From Helopsaltes ochotensis (Eukaryota > Chordata > Aves > Passeriformes > Locustellidae), in the NCBI GenBank assembly GCA_013400155.1, contig VXBM01000238.1, positions 100,079 to 164,078 on the forward strand: a DNA stretch of 64,000 nt. The letters are read 5' to 3'. Of this stretch, positions 22,722-36,047 are shown piece after piece (within the stretch, counting starts at the first letter, position 1; each line of letters begins with the position of its first letter). The notes under the pieces are model-generated. The model made no database searches and was not told the DNA's origin. It worked only from the letters and a program-made list of their open reading frames with translations. A program made the position numbers and the translations under genes.

Positions 22722-25365
22722 TAGTTTATTTACCAGGTACCTTTTCACTTTTAAATTTTTGTCTGTTCTGAATCCACTGTATTGAGCAGAACTCACAGGT
22801 ATAGGAGAATCATAATGCCAGGTTCTCCTCCCCCCGCCTTCCTTTTCATTTTGGTGATAAAATTCAAAAGCTAATAAAACCAGACAGATTATAGCAGAAT
22901 TGATGAATGGCCATGTCTGGATTTCCTGTCTGGAGACCAGAGCAGGCACTGTCTGAGAAAGAAGACAAGACAGTCACTGCATAGAAAGAAAAGGAATATC
23001 CAGCAGATGGATTATGTCTGGCTGGTCCCATTATTAATACTGATCTGTATCAGGCAGTGATGAATACATAGAAGCACTCAGAAATACTAATAGTTTCACC
23101 CTTTAAGTACTAATTTCTATCCTTCTATCCTATTTAACATTAAAAATGCTCTGTGATCTTGTCATTGATGGAAATGGTTATAGTGAAGAAGCAGGTCTCT
23201 TGGGAAGACAGACTATACCAAATTTAATGAAAAATATTAAAATCAGCTTGAGAGGTAGAGAAGTCATAAACTACAATCAGAGAATATCAGAGAAAACTCT
23301 TTCCCCCTAAACAATTGATATTCTTATTTAAATGTAATTTTTAAATCCTAAATCCAAGATATTTTTCAGTTATCAAGACTACAGACTAAATATATTCTAA
23401 GTTATTTAAAAAAAGAAGGAAAACAGGAAATATTAGGTAATGTGTTGGCAGTAACAATCAATTACACACCATTTATGCTGCACTGGAGTTAAGCTTAGTT
23501 TAACAAAATCTCTAAATCTCCATTTTCCTGGATCTTTAACTCTTTCAGAACCCTCTTCTGAGAAACTAAAGAATATGAGTGCACTGACATACAAACATGT
23601 AAAAGAACATCTTACCCTAAGTCCTAAAAGTGCCTAAATATCCACTAAATCAAACTGGAAACAGCAGTGGGTGACCTGTCTGGAGGAGACAGCTAAAAAA
23701 AAACAACCAGGCTGTGGCATCCACTACATCACTAATTCAGGATGAAGTAGGGGAGATCATTTGGATTGTGAGGGTTCGGATGTTTACTCTCAGACTCACA
23801 GTTCTTGTTGACTGTTTTGATGATTATCCTATTTGGAGTACTAATGTGACACAGGACAAAAGGATAGGCTCTGGCCTAGCTGAACACACTTTCTTGTGAG
23901 CTGTCGCTGCTTCGTGATACTCAAATAATTTTCTCTTTTGACATGAAAAGAAGCAGGTTGACATTTCCTCCTGAAGCACACCAGACTTGTGCAATACGTA
24001 TTTAGGTATTAGAACAGGCTTTTAAGATCTACTTGCTGAAAAAGGTTTGCTAATAGTGACTGGAAGCTTGACTTGATGGCTAAGGAAAGTGGGGAAAATG
24101 TAAAAAACCACAAATGTAATGTAGGTGGTATCTATCAGCCAAGATAGTAACGTACATTAGATAACATAACTGCACAACATAACTAAGACTGACAATGAAA
24201 CTCCTCCTAGTGGCATGATCTGAGGATTGTAGTGACCAGGTGGCTAAAACCTGTAGGTCTGCACTGCCATTGCCACACCAATATCTGCATCTATCCATAT
24301 CTGCATTAAACAAGAAGCTTCTCCTGGGCTAAACTTTCCTTATGAAATGACCCACAGACCGATGCCTAAAGGGATAATGGGAAAAGAGAGTGCTTTCCTT
24401 TGTTCTCCCTCCTCTTCTTCCTGAAAACACAGGTAAGCATTGGTCTAGATCATGCAATAAAGAAGCAGAGACTCCCACATCGGGTCAGGTTCCTGCCTAC
24501 GCCACCAAGACAATCATCCCTGGCTCCTTTTTCTGAGCCTGAGATCCTATTCCTCACCTAAGGATGTTTATAAACATAGCTGTGGGCTAAGAGAGGACAT
24601 AAAACTCTGAAGGTAGATCACAAAGAGTGAAACATTCCTTTCTTTCCAGCCAGCAAATAGTTCTGCTTTAGCTTGACTCTTCTTGTTATGAGAAACAAGT
24701 ATGGTCCTATAAATCTACATCTCAAACGCAGGATAATTTCTAGGCTACTTTATTCATAAATAGTTGTATGGACATTTTTATTCAGAGCAAATTTCAGCAA
24801 TGCAAGGATCATTTTGAATACACTGTCACAAATTCAGTGTCCCAATAAAGCCCTAAGAAAGACTACTTCAATCACAAAACATAATTTTTCACATATATTT
24901 CACCTGAAGTGAGACTTTACTATCTTGAGATATAAACGTTTATTTTTTCTTCATTCTCTCATTTGCCACATTTAACCTCAGATTTCAATCACACTGGAGA
25001 AGCCAATTTTTCATGCCTAAAAACAAGGACAATAAATTTTTTTAGTTATTTCCACTACTTTGACACTGATTTTGCATGCAACCCAAGGAAAATCAGTGTT
25101 TGCTCTGCTATTCTCTCATTTTTCTGTAAAGTAGAGGTACTAAGACACGCTTGTTCCTTCAAGTTTAGTTGGCAACTTATGTTACATGAGTGTTTGTAAA
25201 ATGCTTTGACATTTCTGGGAAAAGCATCAAAGTCTATAAATGCCATCTTCATTAATATAGATATTCAAATAAATCATTTTCCCTTTATTATCTTTTACTA
25301 CTAAAAATAAAAGTTGTAGTCCTGTTTTGTTAGCAAAGCTTCATTTTTAGACTGGAGTCTTTATT
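22722..25365. other. AT-rich unannotated DNA
   Basis: No gene or repeat family is recognised. All open frames are shorter than 80 codons, apart from a 121-codon minus-strand frame (22584-22949) that overlaps the G-rich tract and resembles nothing known. Confidence 0.5.
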
Positions 25366-25398
25366 ATTACATACATGAAAATGTATGTAATTACATAC
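25366..25398. repeat. Short perfect hairpin cluster
   Basis: ATTACATACAT and ATGTATGTAAT form 11-bp perfect arms around a GAAA loop (25366-25391). The right arm overlaps a second perfect palindrome, GTATGTAATTACATAC (25383-25398). Three alternating copies of the same word therefore allow two mutually exclusive foldings. No family or function is recognised. Confidence 0.7.
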
Positions 25399-28300
25399 TC
25401 CCAGAAAAACATCTGAGAGTTTTAAGAAACGTTGAGTCCTTTCCTATAATACACATAAAAGCTTTTTTAGTTTTTCATTTTTGACATAAAAAGAAAGATT
25501 TTCAGTAGGCTTTCAGGACATCCAAAGCTCTTTTCAGTTTTCTGAAGAATGAATATTGCAAACCTTTTTCTCATTTAACAGACTTCAGTAATACAAGATG
25601 TTCCATGCAATCATTGGAGAAAACTTTGATACTCTTTTTAATGCTGAGTAACACTTAACAAACAGGTTTCTGCAGAAAATATTACTCAACAGAAGATTCT
25701 GAACAAGAAAGATTATTAGTGTCAGAATGTTTTATAAAGCCTTTCCAAGGTAAATTTATCTGAAAATGTTTTTAAATCTAGACACCAAGAAAAAAAAATC
25801 ACAGCAAGGCACATAATTAATTACAGAGAAAAAAAACAATACTTGGGATTACGTCTCTGTTTTACTGTCTAGTGGACAGTGTAATAATGTCAGTGCATAC
25901 ACAGGTTTTATCTTCAGCATTTCATCTTGATTTTAAAAGCATTATAGTTTAGTATCAATAAGTTTAGAACCATTGCATTAGAAAATTTGAGTATGAAATC
26001 AAGTTTTTGAAATAACTTGAATAATTTTATAAGGAAGACCATATTTTTCAAAACACAGCACAAGTCATTAGTTAAGAAATGTACTTTAAAACTCTGCTCT
26101 GCTCTGGTAATGTGGATGAAATTTGTTTTAATAGCCCTGAAAAGCCCATGATTTATGATCTCTGTCAAAAGGCATTATGCCTTTTTACAGTTCCTATTCA
26201 GATCAGCATATTTCTAATTTCATAATGTAGAATGGAAATTAACTGCTTGGATTTCTCCATTTTGCATTTCAATTTGCAGACCAACACATTCCTTTAGGAA
26301 CACCATGTTCCATATGTGTCTCTGTTATGTCAACAGTAAAGCACAGCATGTTTGTTTAAAGCCCTTTACAGTTGTCTTGTATTACCAGGTATTACTGTAC
26401 ATTATATAGTCTCTGAATAATGAAGGCTCTAAATAGTTATTTCAGGTGTATATGGCATTAAAACAATGCCTATGGTAAATATTCAGAAACATCAAGGCAA
26501 AAGCTAAACAAACTTCGGTAGAGTTTATGAGATTCAATTATAAACCAAAATCAAATTTTTAAAGGTACTTCTTTTCTGCAATTTATCCTAATAGGTCAAT
26601 AACATCCTCTTGTTGTAGCTGAAAGCTAGAGCTGAAGTTCCATTTTTTTCAGGTTAATATCAAGCCTCCTGAAAACTTCCAGCATCTCAGAGAGATCTGA
26701 TATTTAAATATCTCTAGAGTTAGCTAACCCAGAACAGTCATCCGTATATACTTAGCAAGAAGTTCTATGAAGGCATTTTGTAGCTCCTACAAATCACTGC
26801 ATTTTAGTACATATTTGCCTGCACACAACTACACTCACAGATAGATTCTACAGTATGAGCTGCTTATGGCAATAACATTGGCCTAAAATTCATTGCACCC
26901 AAAGAAGGTCTGGGGAGTGTGTTCTTTGTAAATCTTTCTGCCCTATCCAGTTGCTCTCAGCTGCTCATTACTATTTCAGCTGCTCCAATCAGATACAACT
27001 CCTGGGGGTTTTTTTGGAGGACTCCAATGTTTGTATCACCACTATTGCAGAGCTCATTGCATCCAAATAAGCTACATGACTAGTGGCCATTCTCATGCTT
27101 CCTGAGAATGTTAAAAGGAACAAGTCCACCACACGCAAGGAAATAAAGCAAATACTTTTAAAACATAGTTCCCAAAAATTTCTTTAAAATTCTGTACTTT
27201 TAATTTCAGACCTCTCCTCAAACAGGAATTCCTTATCCAAGTCTAGAACACCTCTGCAGTACTTCTCTCTGAAAGGCAACTACACAAGTAGTATGTGAGG
27301 AACTCTGGTTTGTCTGTGACAAGGTGAAAGAGGAGAACAAATACAACAGGAATGGAAGCTGAGATCAGAGTTGGTAGAACTGCCTGCTGTGAAGAATACC
27401 ATGGATGAAGAAGGTCCACCCTCACAAAATGGTAATCACAACACAAACTTAGCTAAACACAATAGTCACTCAGGGTGATAGTGCTGCTCCCAGCCTAACA
27501 ACAGCAAAACCAATTACTTCTGTAGAGCTCCTTTTAGGACCTAGGGTAATAGAAACAAATGCATGCTTTCAATATACTTTCACAGAGCAAACAGTGTAGT
27601 TTAAGTCAGTTCATCAGCCTGAATAATTTGGAGCTTCACTCCAGTAGTAAGCATTGTACTTACAATTTTTCTACCCAATCTTTTTCATAGTGTCAGCCTT
27701 AAAGACATCCTTGTTCTTTTCTAGTAAGGAATTCTGAGCTGTTTTTACACCAATCACTCAATTTATAAAAGATCTTTGAAAAATTAAACTCTCCTTCAAA
27801 TTCAAAATTCAGTGAAACTTTAGGCATCCACTTACTAAGGGTCCTGATCTTACCTGTGCCAAAAGTAACAGTGGTACCTAAAACAGCAGCTAAGAATCAA
27901 ACTGAAAACAAGATGGGGTACCTCACAGCACCATTTCTAGCTCAACCTGAGCTGTTCTGTGACCTGCAGAAGACAGCAGCCTTTGTCTATAGGGCACTTC
28001 CAGACCTTACCCACCAATGGAAGAGGTGCATTAAACAGCTACACTGTTTTGTTGCTTTTGGTTTTAAAAGCAAGGTCACAGAAGGGAACTGAGGCAAAAT
28101 TAGAGAACCTATGCTAACATAACTTTCAAGATATCTTCCTAAGTGATCATAAAGAAAAAGGAAAAGATAACACAAGGTTTTGTGAGAATAGTCAAACAGG
28201 CAAGCTAGGAGTCTCAGAGGAAAGGGTGGAGAAGAGTTGGATTTCTGCATCATTAGAAGACCCTATCACCTCAGTAAAATAAAAAATGCTGTCTCCAAAG

Positions 28301-31300
28301 TGATCCAATATTGAAAAAAATACAAGGGAAAGCACACTTATCAGAAGATCAGTTCAACTAGCAGTAAGACTTTGAATTAAAGGTCTCCCTGGCCTTCACA
28401 CCCATAGTGGGAGAACCCACCGTACTTCTGAAGTGTAATAGTCCTCTCCCCTCTCCATATTAAATCATAGGGCTCTTCAGCTTTCTGTGGTCCACTGAAA
28501 AACAGTCTTGTCTCTAAAGAGAAGGAACAAAAAAGATATTTTTAAAGTAATAAAAAATATCTTTCATTCATGGCTTGTCACCTAGATACATACAGGAAAC
28601 TTCTGCTCTTCCAAGGAAATAGAGAAGGGACAAAAAGGCAGAAGCAGTTCCACCTGCCTAAAGGAGGAGGGACCGCAATGGGGAAAATTAACAAGACTCC
28701 AAAATAAATGCTGTTACCTAAGGAAAAAAGAAGAGCTTATCATATAATGTAACCATTTCTGGAAAGGTAGCCACAGTAACAGATGTTTGGGGTTGGTTTG
28801 GTTTTTCAGTCTAGCATTCCTAGTTTTCAATTAGTCAACATATTTGAAGCTGTAAAAACTTAAGAATAATACAACCATTATAATAAAATGTTACCAACCC
28901 TTCCTCCCCCCTGTCTTGGACAGCTTTGGGGAAGTACAATACACAGACATAAATATCTCTACCTGCAGGTTTTTATATTTCATTTGTGTTACCTCTATAC
29001 ACTGAATCCTTGCTTACAGGATAAGTCGGACAGATTTATTCTGATAAGATTTTATAGGCAACATAAATTTTTAAGTCTTGCCTGTACTATTAGCCTTGTC
29101 TTGAAAATGCAATCTGCATTAACAGCATTTCAGAGTAAAAAACATACAAATCAGTCAGGTGAACCCAAAACCAGGTTTTGTGTATTCACTTTTGGATAAG
29201 CAACTGGAGAGCACGTCAAAGCTTTTTTTGCATGCCAGCCTCTTTTATCTTCAAACAGATCCACAAATGGATTATTTATAGACGCAACAGCAGCCTTCTG
29301 AGTAAAGCATAAAGGGCAGAGATTACAAAAGATTGATTTCCACAGCTCAGTACTGCCATAAACTTATAGCCCAGGCAGATGCACAGGGGAGAACTCTCTT
29401 CCTTAGGTCAGCCGTTAATTTCTGGCATGTGCTTACAAATTCCTCAGGAGGATTAAAAGGACATCCATATAGTAGTTTGAAAAAGCCAGTAAAGAAGTCC
29501 TGTTCCTCTAGTTTCCTCTAGTGTTTGCCTCCATTTCATGAATCATGTGGTTAGCCCAGACAAAAGATCCACTTCTACCTGTAGTGTAAGCCACATGCAT
29601 TCTTATCTGTGGAAACACCACCACAAGTCTTCTCTACTGAATTCACAAACTTTAGGCAAATCACCAGAATGAACTTACAAGTGGGTTTCTGTTTACTGCT
29701 GATTCAGTTTGATGAGCAAAATACAGACAGGGGTTTTTCTTGTCTCATTTCCACAAGTAGTGAAAGTATATAACATAAAACCTTTGTAAATCTAAAATGT
29801 AATGGAACTATATATGTAATGGAACACCCTCATGATTATATCCATTCAAGTCCCCATTTTCATTTTGATGAATTTCTCATCTTTCCTATTTGAAACAGAG
29901 CAATAAATATACTTTTGACAAGTATTCACTCTATCAATTTTAATTGATTCAAATTTTCAAACAAGTTCAATTCTTCCCTTTGCCTATGTGTTCCATAGAA
30001 GTCAAGAAAGCCAAGAGTAAACAACGGTAAACTAACCTCCCAGCAGTTCATAGTATAATTCTTCTACTGAATCAAAACTAATATTGTTAAGTGTTCAGAA
30101 TCTTCTGTCAGCTTACAAAAGATATTTCCATTCTCTTTTTAAACTGAATCATTAACAGACTGCTTTGTTCTTGCCTTCATTACAGTTCCTCCAGTTTCTC
30201 AGTTCAGCATAGATCCCAGAATGCATAGGGTACTGTTTTCATTCATTGTATTCTAAACATAGGAATAAATCACTAAATCAGGTTTCTCCCTCTGAGCAAA
30301 ACATGCAGTGTCTAGGTGGTACAAGCAGTCTTCTGTTAGCTTCAGAACCATCACTCTGCAATGCAACAAACAGCTCAAACACAACCCACTCAGCACCATA
30401 AGCAATTAAATTGAAAGTTAGTAGATTCTTCTATCTCCAATTTGAATAAAAATCACAGTTTCTAATTTAGCAGCTAGCCTCTTGAGACACACACCCAGAG
30501 GAAAAGAAAAGGGGAAAAAAAGGCCACAATGGCAGCTACTTTCATTGCAAAAACTCTGCAGCTCACATTCCTATGGAGAATATCAATCCACTATCAGCAG
30601 GGCTCTTCTACTTCACACAGAGGCCAGTTCTTAGTCATAAGTGGTCTCAGAGCAAAAACAGCCAGAGTGCTTTACTGAAAATAATTATCTAAGCCCTACT
30701 TTATTTTTGACCCGTATGTCTTATGCTAAGACAGCTCCTCAGTATAATTTCTTGTTTTGTTAATAAAAAGGTTTTAGATTCTGAGGGGTATTAGAGACAG
30801 GAAAAAGAGCAAGGGTCTGATATATTACTCCAACATGTCCATATGTGACAGCTGTGAATTGAACTTCTCCTCATAAACTACAAGTAGGCATTCAGCAGGA
30901 ATGAAACTTAAACTCTTCACAGTAACTTCCTTAGCCTAAGATTTCATTACAGCTGCCTACAATTAGGCAACATACCTTCAGTAGATGTACCTAATATAGT
31001 GTCTAGATGGCTTTGATCAAAGATTTATTTATTTCATGTGAATAAATGTATTAGCGTGGAGAGAAACATAACCATTTTTATTTCCATGACCATGTGCCTT
31101 AATACATATTAACTAGGTGAAGTTAGCTCCTGGCTGTCCCTAAAATTTAACAACCAGTTAGCACATAGTAACATACCAAATTGTGCATATAGCCCAGATA
31201 TTTACAGGCTGGTTGATATTCTTCCCTCCTTGTTTCTCTCTGCTCCTGCTGTGTCTGGAGACCTAACTGCTACAGTCACCTTGAAAAGATAAAAGGAAAA

Positions 31301-31535
31301 ATGACACTCAAGGCAACGGGCGGCTGATCCATCCCTAAGTAATAACTGAGTCCGGAAATTCAAGACATGTACATCAGGAAAGAGCCATTATTTTATAAGA
31401 AAGTTTGGAGCATCTCATACCAATAAACAGTAAGACACTGTTCCCAAGTTTTATATCAATACTTTCTTTTCTGACAATCCTTATAAAAGGCAATATTTAA
31501 AAAACAGCATTTTTATTGTAAGAATTCCTTGGGAT
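25399..31535. other. AT-rich unannotated DNA
   Basis: No gene or repeat family is recognised in this 6-kb stretch. The longest open frame is 103 codons (28888-29199, plus) and is not recognisable. A near-direct repeat, ATGTAATGGAAC, occurs twice around 29797-29827. Short A- or T-rich runs are scattered throughout. Confidence 0.5.
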
Positions 31536-31615
31536 GAATTGAATTGAATTGAATTGAATTGAATTGAATTGAATTGAATTGAATTGAATTGAATTGAATT
31601 GAATTGAATTGAATT
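31536..31615 (+). repeat. (GAATT)16 pentanucleotide microsatellite
   Basis: Sixteen perfect, uninterrupted copies of GAATT occupy 80 bp, flanked by GGGAT on the left and GATAAAAAAC on the right. Perfection over this length implies recent or ongoing slippage and probable length polymorphism. Every unit boundary creates a GAATTGAATT word; the array has no EcoRI site because each GAATT is followed by G. The function, if any, is unknown. Confidence 0.97.
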
Positions 31616-34600
31616 GATAAAAAACACTAGAGATTTTCTGTAAAAATACATTAGATTTCATTATTGCAGTTACATTTAGAAATTTTTTAAAAATGCAAAA
31701 ATACTCTTAATTCCAGACACTCATTTTAATGGGAGCTTTTCTAAGATTACTAAATGCATAAGAATATGGTAAATCAAATCCCTCAAATAATTTCTTTATG
31801 CCAGGCTTCCTAAATAAGCTCTTGTACAAAGATATGTATTTTAATTGCATACAGAAAATGTCTGAAATTGAACCGCAAGTATAACATGTTATGCCAGCTT
31901 TCAGACTTGCTTTATTTTTTTTTTTTGTCCCTTGCATATCATTTTGATCACCCTGTTAAGAATAAGCTGATATGCACAAAGAGAATAATTTTTCTTTTAA
32001 ATTGTTAATTAAAAGAGTCACGCACACCTTCAGATTTCCCCTAAGAGTAATGTTCCAATATCTGTGCAGCGTTTAATGAGGTGAGCAAGAAAGGTCCAAA
32101 AACTATTCTTTTCTGTGGTCATATTTTTAGTGTTCATAATTTAACATCCAGTGCTTACCCTCAAAACCTGCTGCAAAGTATCACAGAGACTATGTTGAGA
32201 TATGGAAATAGCCTGCTCCAGTATTTCAGAGAAATGGCAAGAAATGAGGACTGCTCTGTTGGACATCTCAACTCTCTCAGAGTAACTCCTTTACTGAATG
32301 CTCAAGTCAAGTACAAGATTGCTATATTCTGTTGCCACTCCACACCAATCCCGTATTTTACCATGGGCTTATTGTTTCTACAGGGAAAATTGATTTAATA
32401 TGCAAAATATCCCCTTTGTTTCAAGAGGCATTTGGAAAACCTTCTAGACCAAGAATCCTAACTCACTGCATGTGTAATTTCATATGTTCACCTTCAAAAT
32501 GCATAAGCAGCTCAGTGTTTCCAGACTGGATATGCCAACTCAAAGCGCAACGCAAAACATGCACCTTTTTTCCTTTTATTTGGGCTTCTCTTTTGAAATG
32601 TGTACTCGTTTCACAACATCCCCAGGGCTATCTGGCTTCAGGTTGCCTTTTTAGGTATATCTGTCCATCCCTAAAGGATTACTTGGCTTGACCTCAGAGC
32701 TTAGGAAAGCTTACCAATAGAAAAAGGCAAATCAGATGTTAGCCAATAGAGAAAGACAAATAAGTTTTTAGATATATTATATTACAGTTCTTACACTCTG
32801 GTCACAACTGATACCTTTTCTCTTCACTTCTCTAAGCGGATTTTTTTTATTATTTTAAAAGACAAATTTTAAACTACAGCAAAAACAAAGAAGTCATTGA
32901 ACCTCTTTTTTTTTTTTCTTTTTCTTTATGCATTGCAATTACAGGAAAAATATAATATCACTTTGGGTCAATCTTCTGTGCAAATTCACAGAGTATTAAA
33001 TAGCCCTACTTCCCGCATACAGAATTTCAAACTGCGTAAGCAGCAGATGGGAACAAAGGGTCATTTTGACCATGCTAGTGCGTGTGGTGTTAAGTGTTTT
33101 ATTTCTAGTTGTAGAACCCTAAAACTGAGGCTTTATGTAAGAAATTACATAAAATAGCAGATAGTTAAATTCACCACAGGAAAGAAATATATATGATAAT
33201 AGGAGGATTTTAAACAGCATGATATCTTGATGGCAGTCTAAATATTGCTTAGTGCATAGAGAGGAAAGAAGTCAGGATGACAGACTGCAGCAAGTACTCC
33301 TGTTGCCCAAGGACTCAGACCACTATTAATGAGCTGTGGACAGGATCTGATTTGCCTATTCCTGCCATACACAAAGAAAGAGGACTTAATTACTGACAAA
33401 TTATCACTTATCTGAAAATTCATACAGCTTCTTGCCATACTCTGAAAATGACTTCTATAGTATTAAATTGCTGTTACTGTTTTGAAAGGTGAGAAGTATA
33501 TATGGACCAAAAAAACCCACAACAAACCAACCAACAACAAAAAAAACCCACTTGTTTTTAATCTTATTCCATAGTGGATAACAAAAAGTAGCAAGACAAA
33601 CAAAAAAGCTGGTAAATTTTTTTCTGAAATCAGATTTTTGTTTAGTTTCATCTACAGATACTACCTTCTTTATGTTATTAAATTCTTATTCTGCCACTAA
33701 AGCAGTCTGGTGAAGTACTAATTAGAGCCATTAGCCTTAAATGTCCTTTGAATTTTGTACATTCAGTCAGCACCTATCCCAAACTGTGCTTTGATTTTTG
33801 ATGCAAATGTAGGAAGCATCTTCACGTTTTCCCTTGAGGAACATAGTGCTGTCACTTTAACTTTATGGCTGATGCTGCCTGGGGTTAATATGGTATTGCT
33901 CTCAGATGCAATAAAGGAAGAGACCACATTTTGCTGAGAAAAAGAATCAGACTTACAGTTCCTTCAATTTTAAATGTCTTATTTGGTATTTCAAGTATTT
34001 TCTTTTGCACTGTATTATTAGAAGAAAATAATCTGAATTTTTGTTTTTGCCCACAGGTATAATGCAATGTTTCATTCTACCGGAGTCCCTTTTCCTTTAA
34101 CAACAGCTGTATGGATGACTTATTTTTAAAAGATCCCTCAGAGAACTTTTTGTAAGAAAACAATTGTAAATTAAAGCACAGTTATAATTTATATTGAGTA
34201 CTTCTAGTCTTTTATGGTTTGACTCTGTATTAGAGTTACTATTAGCAACTCCCTGCAGAGCCTCTTTTTGTAATCAAAATGACAACTCATATCATCACCA
34301 GTAAATATTGTCTGAAATGTAATGCAACACTTCTTTGAAAGAGGCAGAGGCAATTTTAAATTTACAGCCTAAGACTACACTGTAAAAGTAAATGAAAAAG
34401 CTCATCAAATTCAGAGGTCTTCTGATTAGGACAAGAGTCATGTAAATGAATCAATAAACATTTCAAGTGGCATTTTTATACTAATAAAATCAAATAATTT
34501 CTTTATGGATTTGCTGTTGTAGAATGTGATCCTGTTTTTCAGTGCTCCTGTTGTCCACCTTCTGTAGGTACCAGCAGCATCCCTTTTCCTCATTCTCTAA

Positions 34601-35348
34601 CATTCCCATGAGTATCTATACTTAGGTTTCAACTTGATTTTCTGTGAAGTCTCAAGCTGATCATTCTTTCTGTACCCTTTGTCACAGATGAAATTGTTCA
34701 CCCTGCCAGCTTAGACTTGCTTGTACTCTGATACAGGCCATGGCATTCTTTTGTGAAGTGGGAGTTCAGGATTCATGTCTCTTTAACAAAAGTTATGATT
34801 TCAGTCCCAGATTTTCCACCACGGAATACGTACTTTAACCATTCCACTACTCAAGAGTCAGTGTTTCTTTACTACAAACTGAACTCACCATCTTCAGTAT
34901 GTCATTCATTTGCTTGATAAATCAAGCTCCTCCGAGGACTTATGTGTAGTTTACTCACATCTGTCACTATCTCTGAGACATAGCAGGCCTTGATTAGAGC
35001 CTTCATATTTCTGAACAGTGACCTGAGAGCAAGTGAACAATTCACACCGTCATTTTAGCCCTTAGTCACCCGTGGACGTTTACTTAATTTCAGTTCCTAA
35101 TATATTTTGGTGCAGTCTGTTTGCACAGGTGCCTCTGTATATGTCATACAAGGGCAAAACTGATTAGTCCAAATATATTGTACATTTGAATTTAATACAA
35201 ATGCATGCAGATGGCAAGGCATTTTCAATTCTTTCTATAAGTAGCTTGATGACATGCATGTGCAAGAATATCAATTCCTGCCTGGTGATCTGAAGAAAGT
35301 AGTTTCATAGGTCAGCAAAATATATTAGTGTGCATTCAAGGAGGAAAC

Positions 35349-35401
35349 AAAATTTAAAAAACGAAAAATAATAATAATAAAAGAAAAAATAAGAATAAGA
35401 G
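35349..35401 (+). repeat. A-rich low-complexity run with (AAT)n
   Basis: This is an almost pure A/T stretch containing about five AAT units around 35366-35380, followed by AAAGAAAAAATAAG words. It is simple low-complexity DNA. Confidence 0.7.
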
Positions 35402-36023
35402 AGCAACAAAGACCACGGTATGAAATCTGTGGAGTTTCTTTTTTTTCTCCTTTTGAAAGTCACCCCTTACAGTTATCTTGTTCCTTACAAATAAGGATCT
35501 GCAATCACTGTAATTTTACCTTTCCCGAAGATAGTGCCTTCAGTTCTAAGGATGATAATTTTATGTATTTATATTGGGAGAATGATTTTAATTTGGGGAA
35601 CTATTTTTTTAACACACATCTAACACAAATGATAAAATGACAATATTATTATACATAGTTTTAAGAGAAATAGTTTACGGAAAAGCATTTATACATTTTG
35701 TCTCACAATTACATAATTTTTATACTAACCCTGTTGCCTACATCTTCACATTTTCAAGAGGTGTGAATTTGACAGATCAGATGTCGGTTCAGAAAAAGTA
35801 CACTACAACTTGCAAAAGGTTGGATGCCATTCTGGCTACACTGATTAAAGACTGACACATAGTTGGAACATGCTAGTTTAAGACTGAAGATGACAACAAA
35901 GGAAAGTATGAAGACATGGAGGTTGTGATTGATGGGTGGTACATTATTCTAAGTTAAACTGGGAGCTGACATAGTGGAGCAAAACAAAAAATATATTTTG
36001 TTTGATATGAAATAGAATACAAT

Positions 36024-36047
36024 GAATACACTGAAGAATACACTGAA
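36024..36047 (+). repeat. 12-bp tandem duplication
   Basis: GAATACACTGAA occurs twice in direct, perfect tandem, preceded by a related GAATACAATGAA word. This fits a small replication-slippage duplication. Confidence 0.8.

Noticed and set aside
31536..31615. CRISPR-like array
   Set aside because: The repeat is a 5-bp unit with no spacers, and the window is vertebrate nuclear DNA. It is a microsatellite.
32081..32691. Two overlapping plus-strand frames (105 and 119 codons) that could suggest a frameshifted gene
   Set aside because: Neither half resembles a known protein and no conserved motif spans the join. The stop-poor run may be chance.
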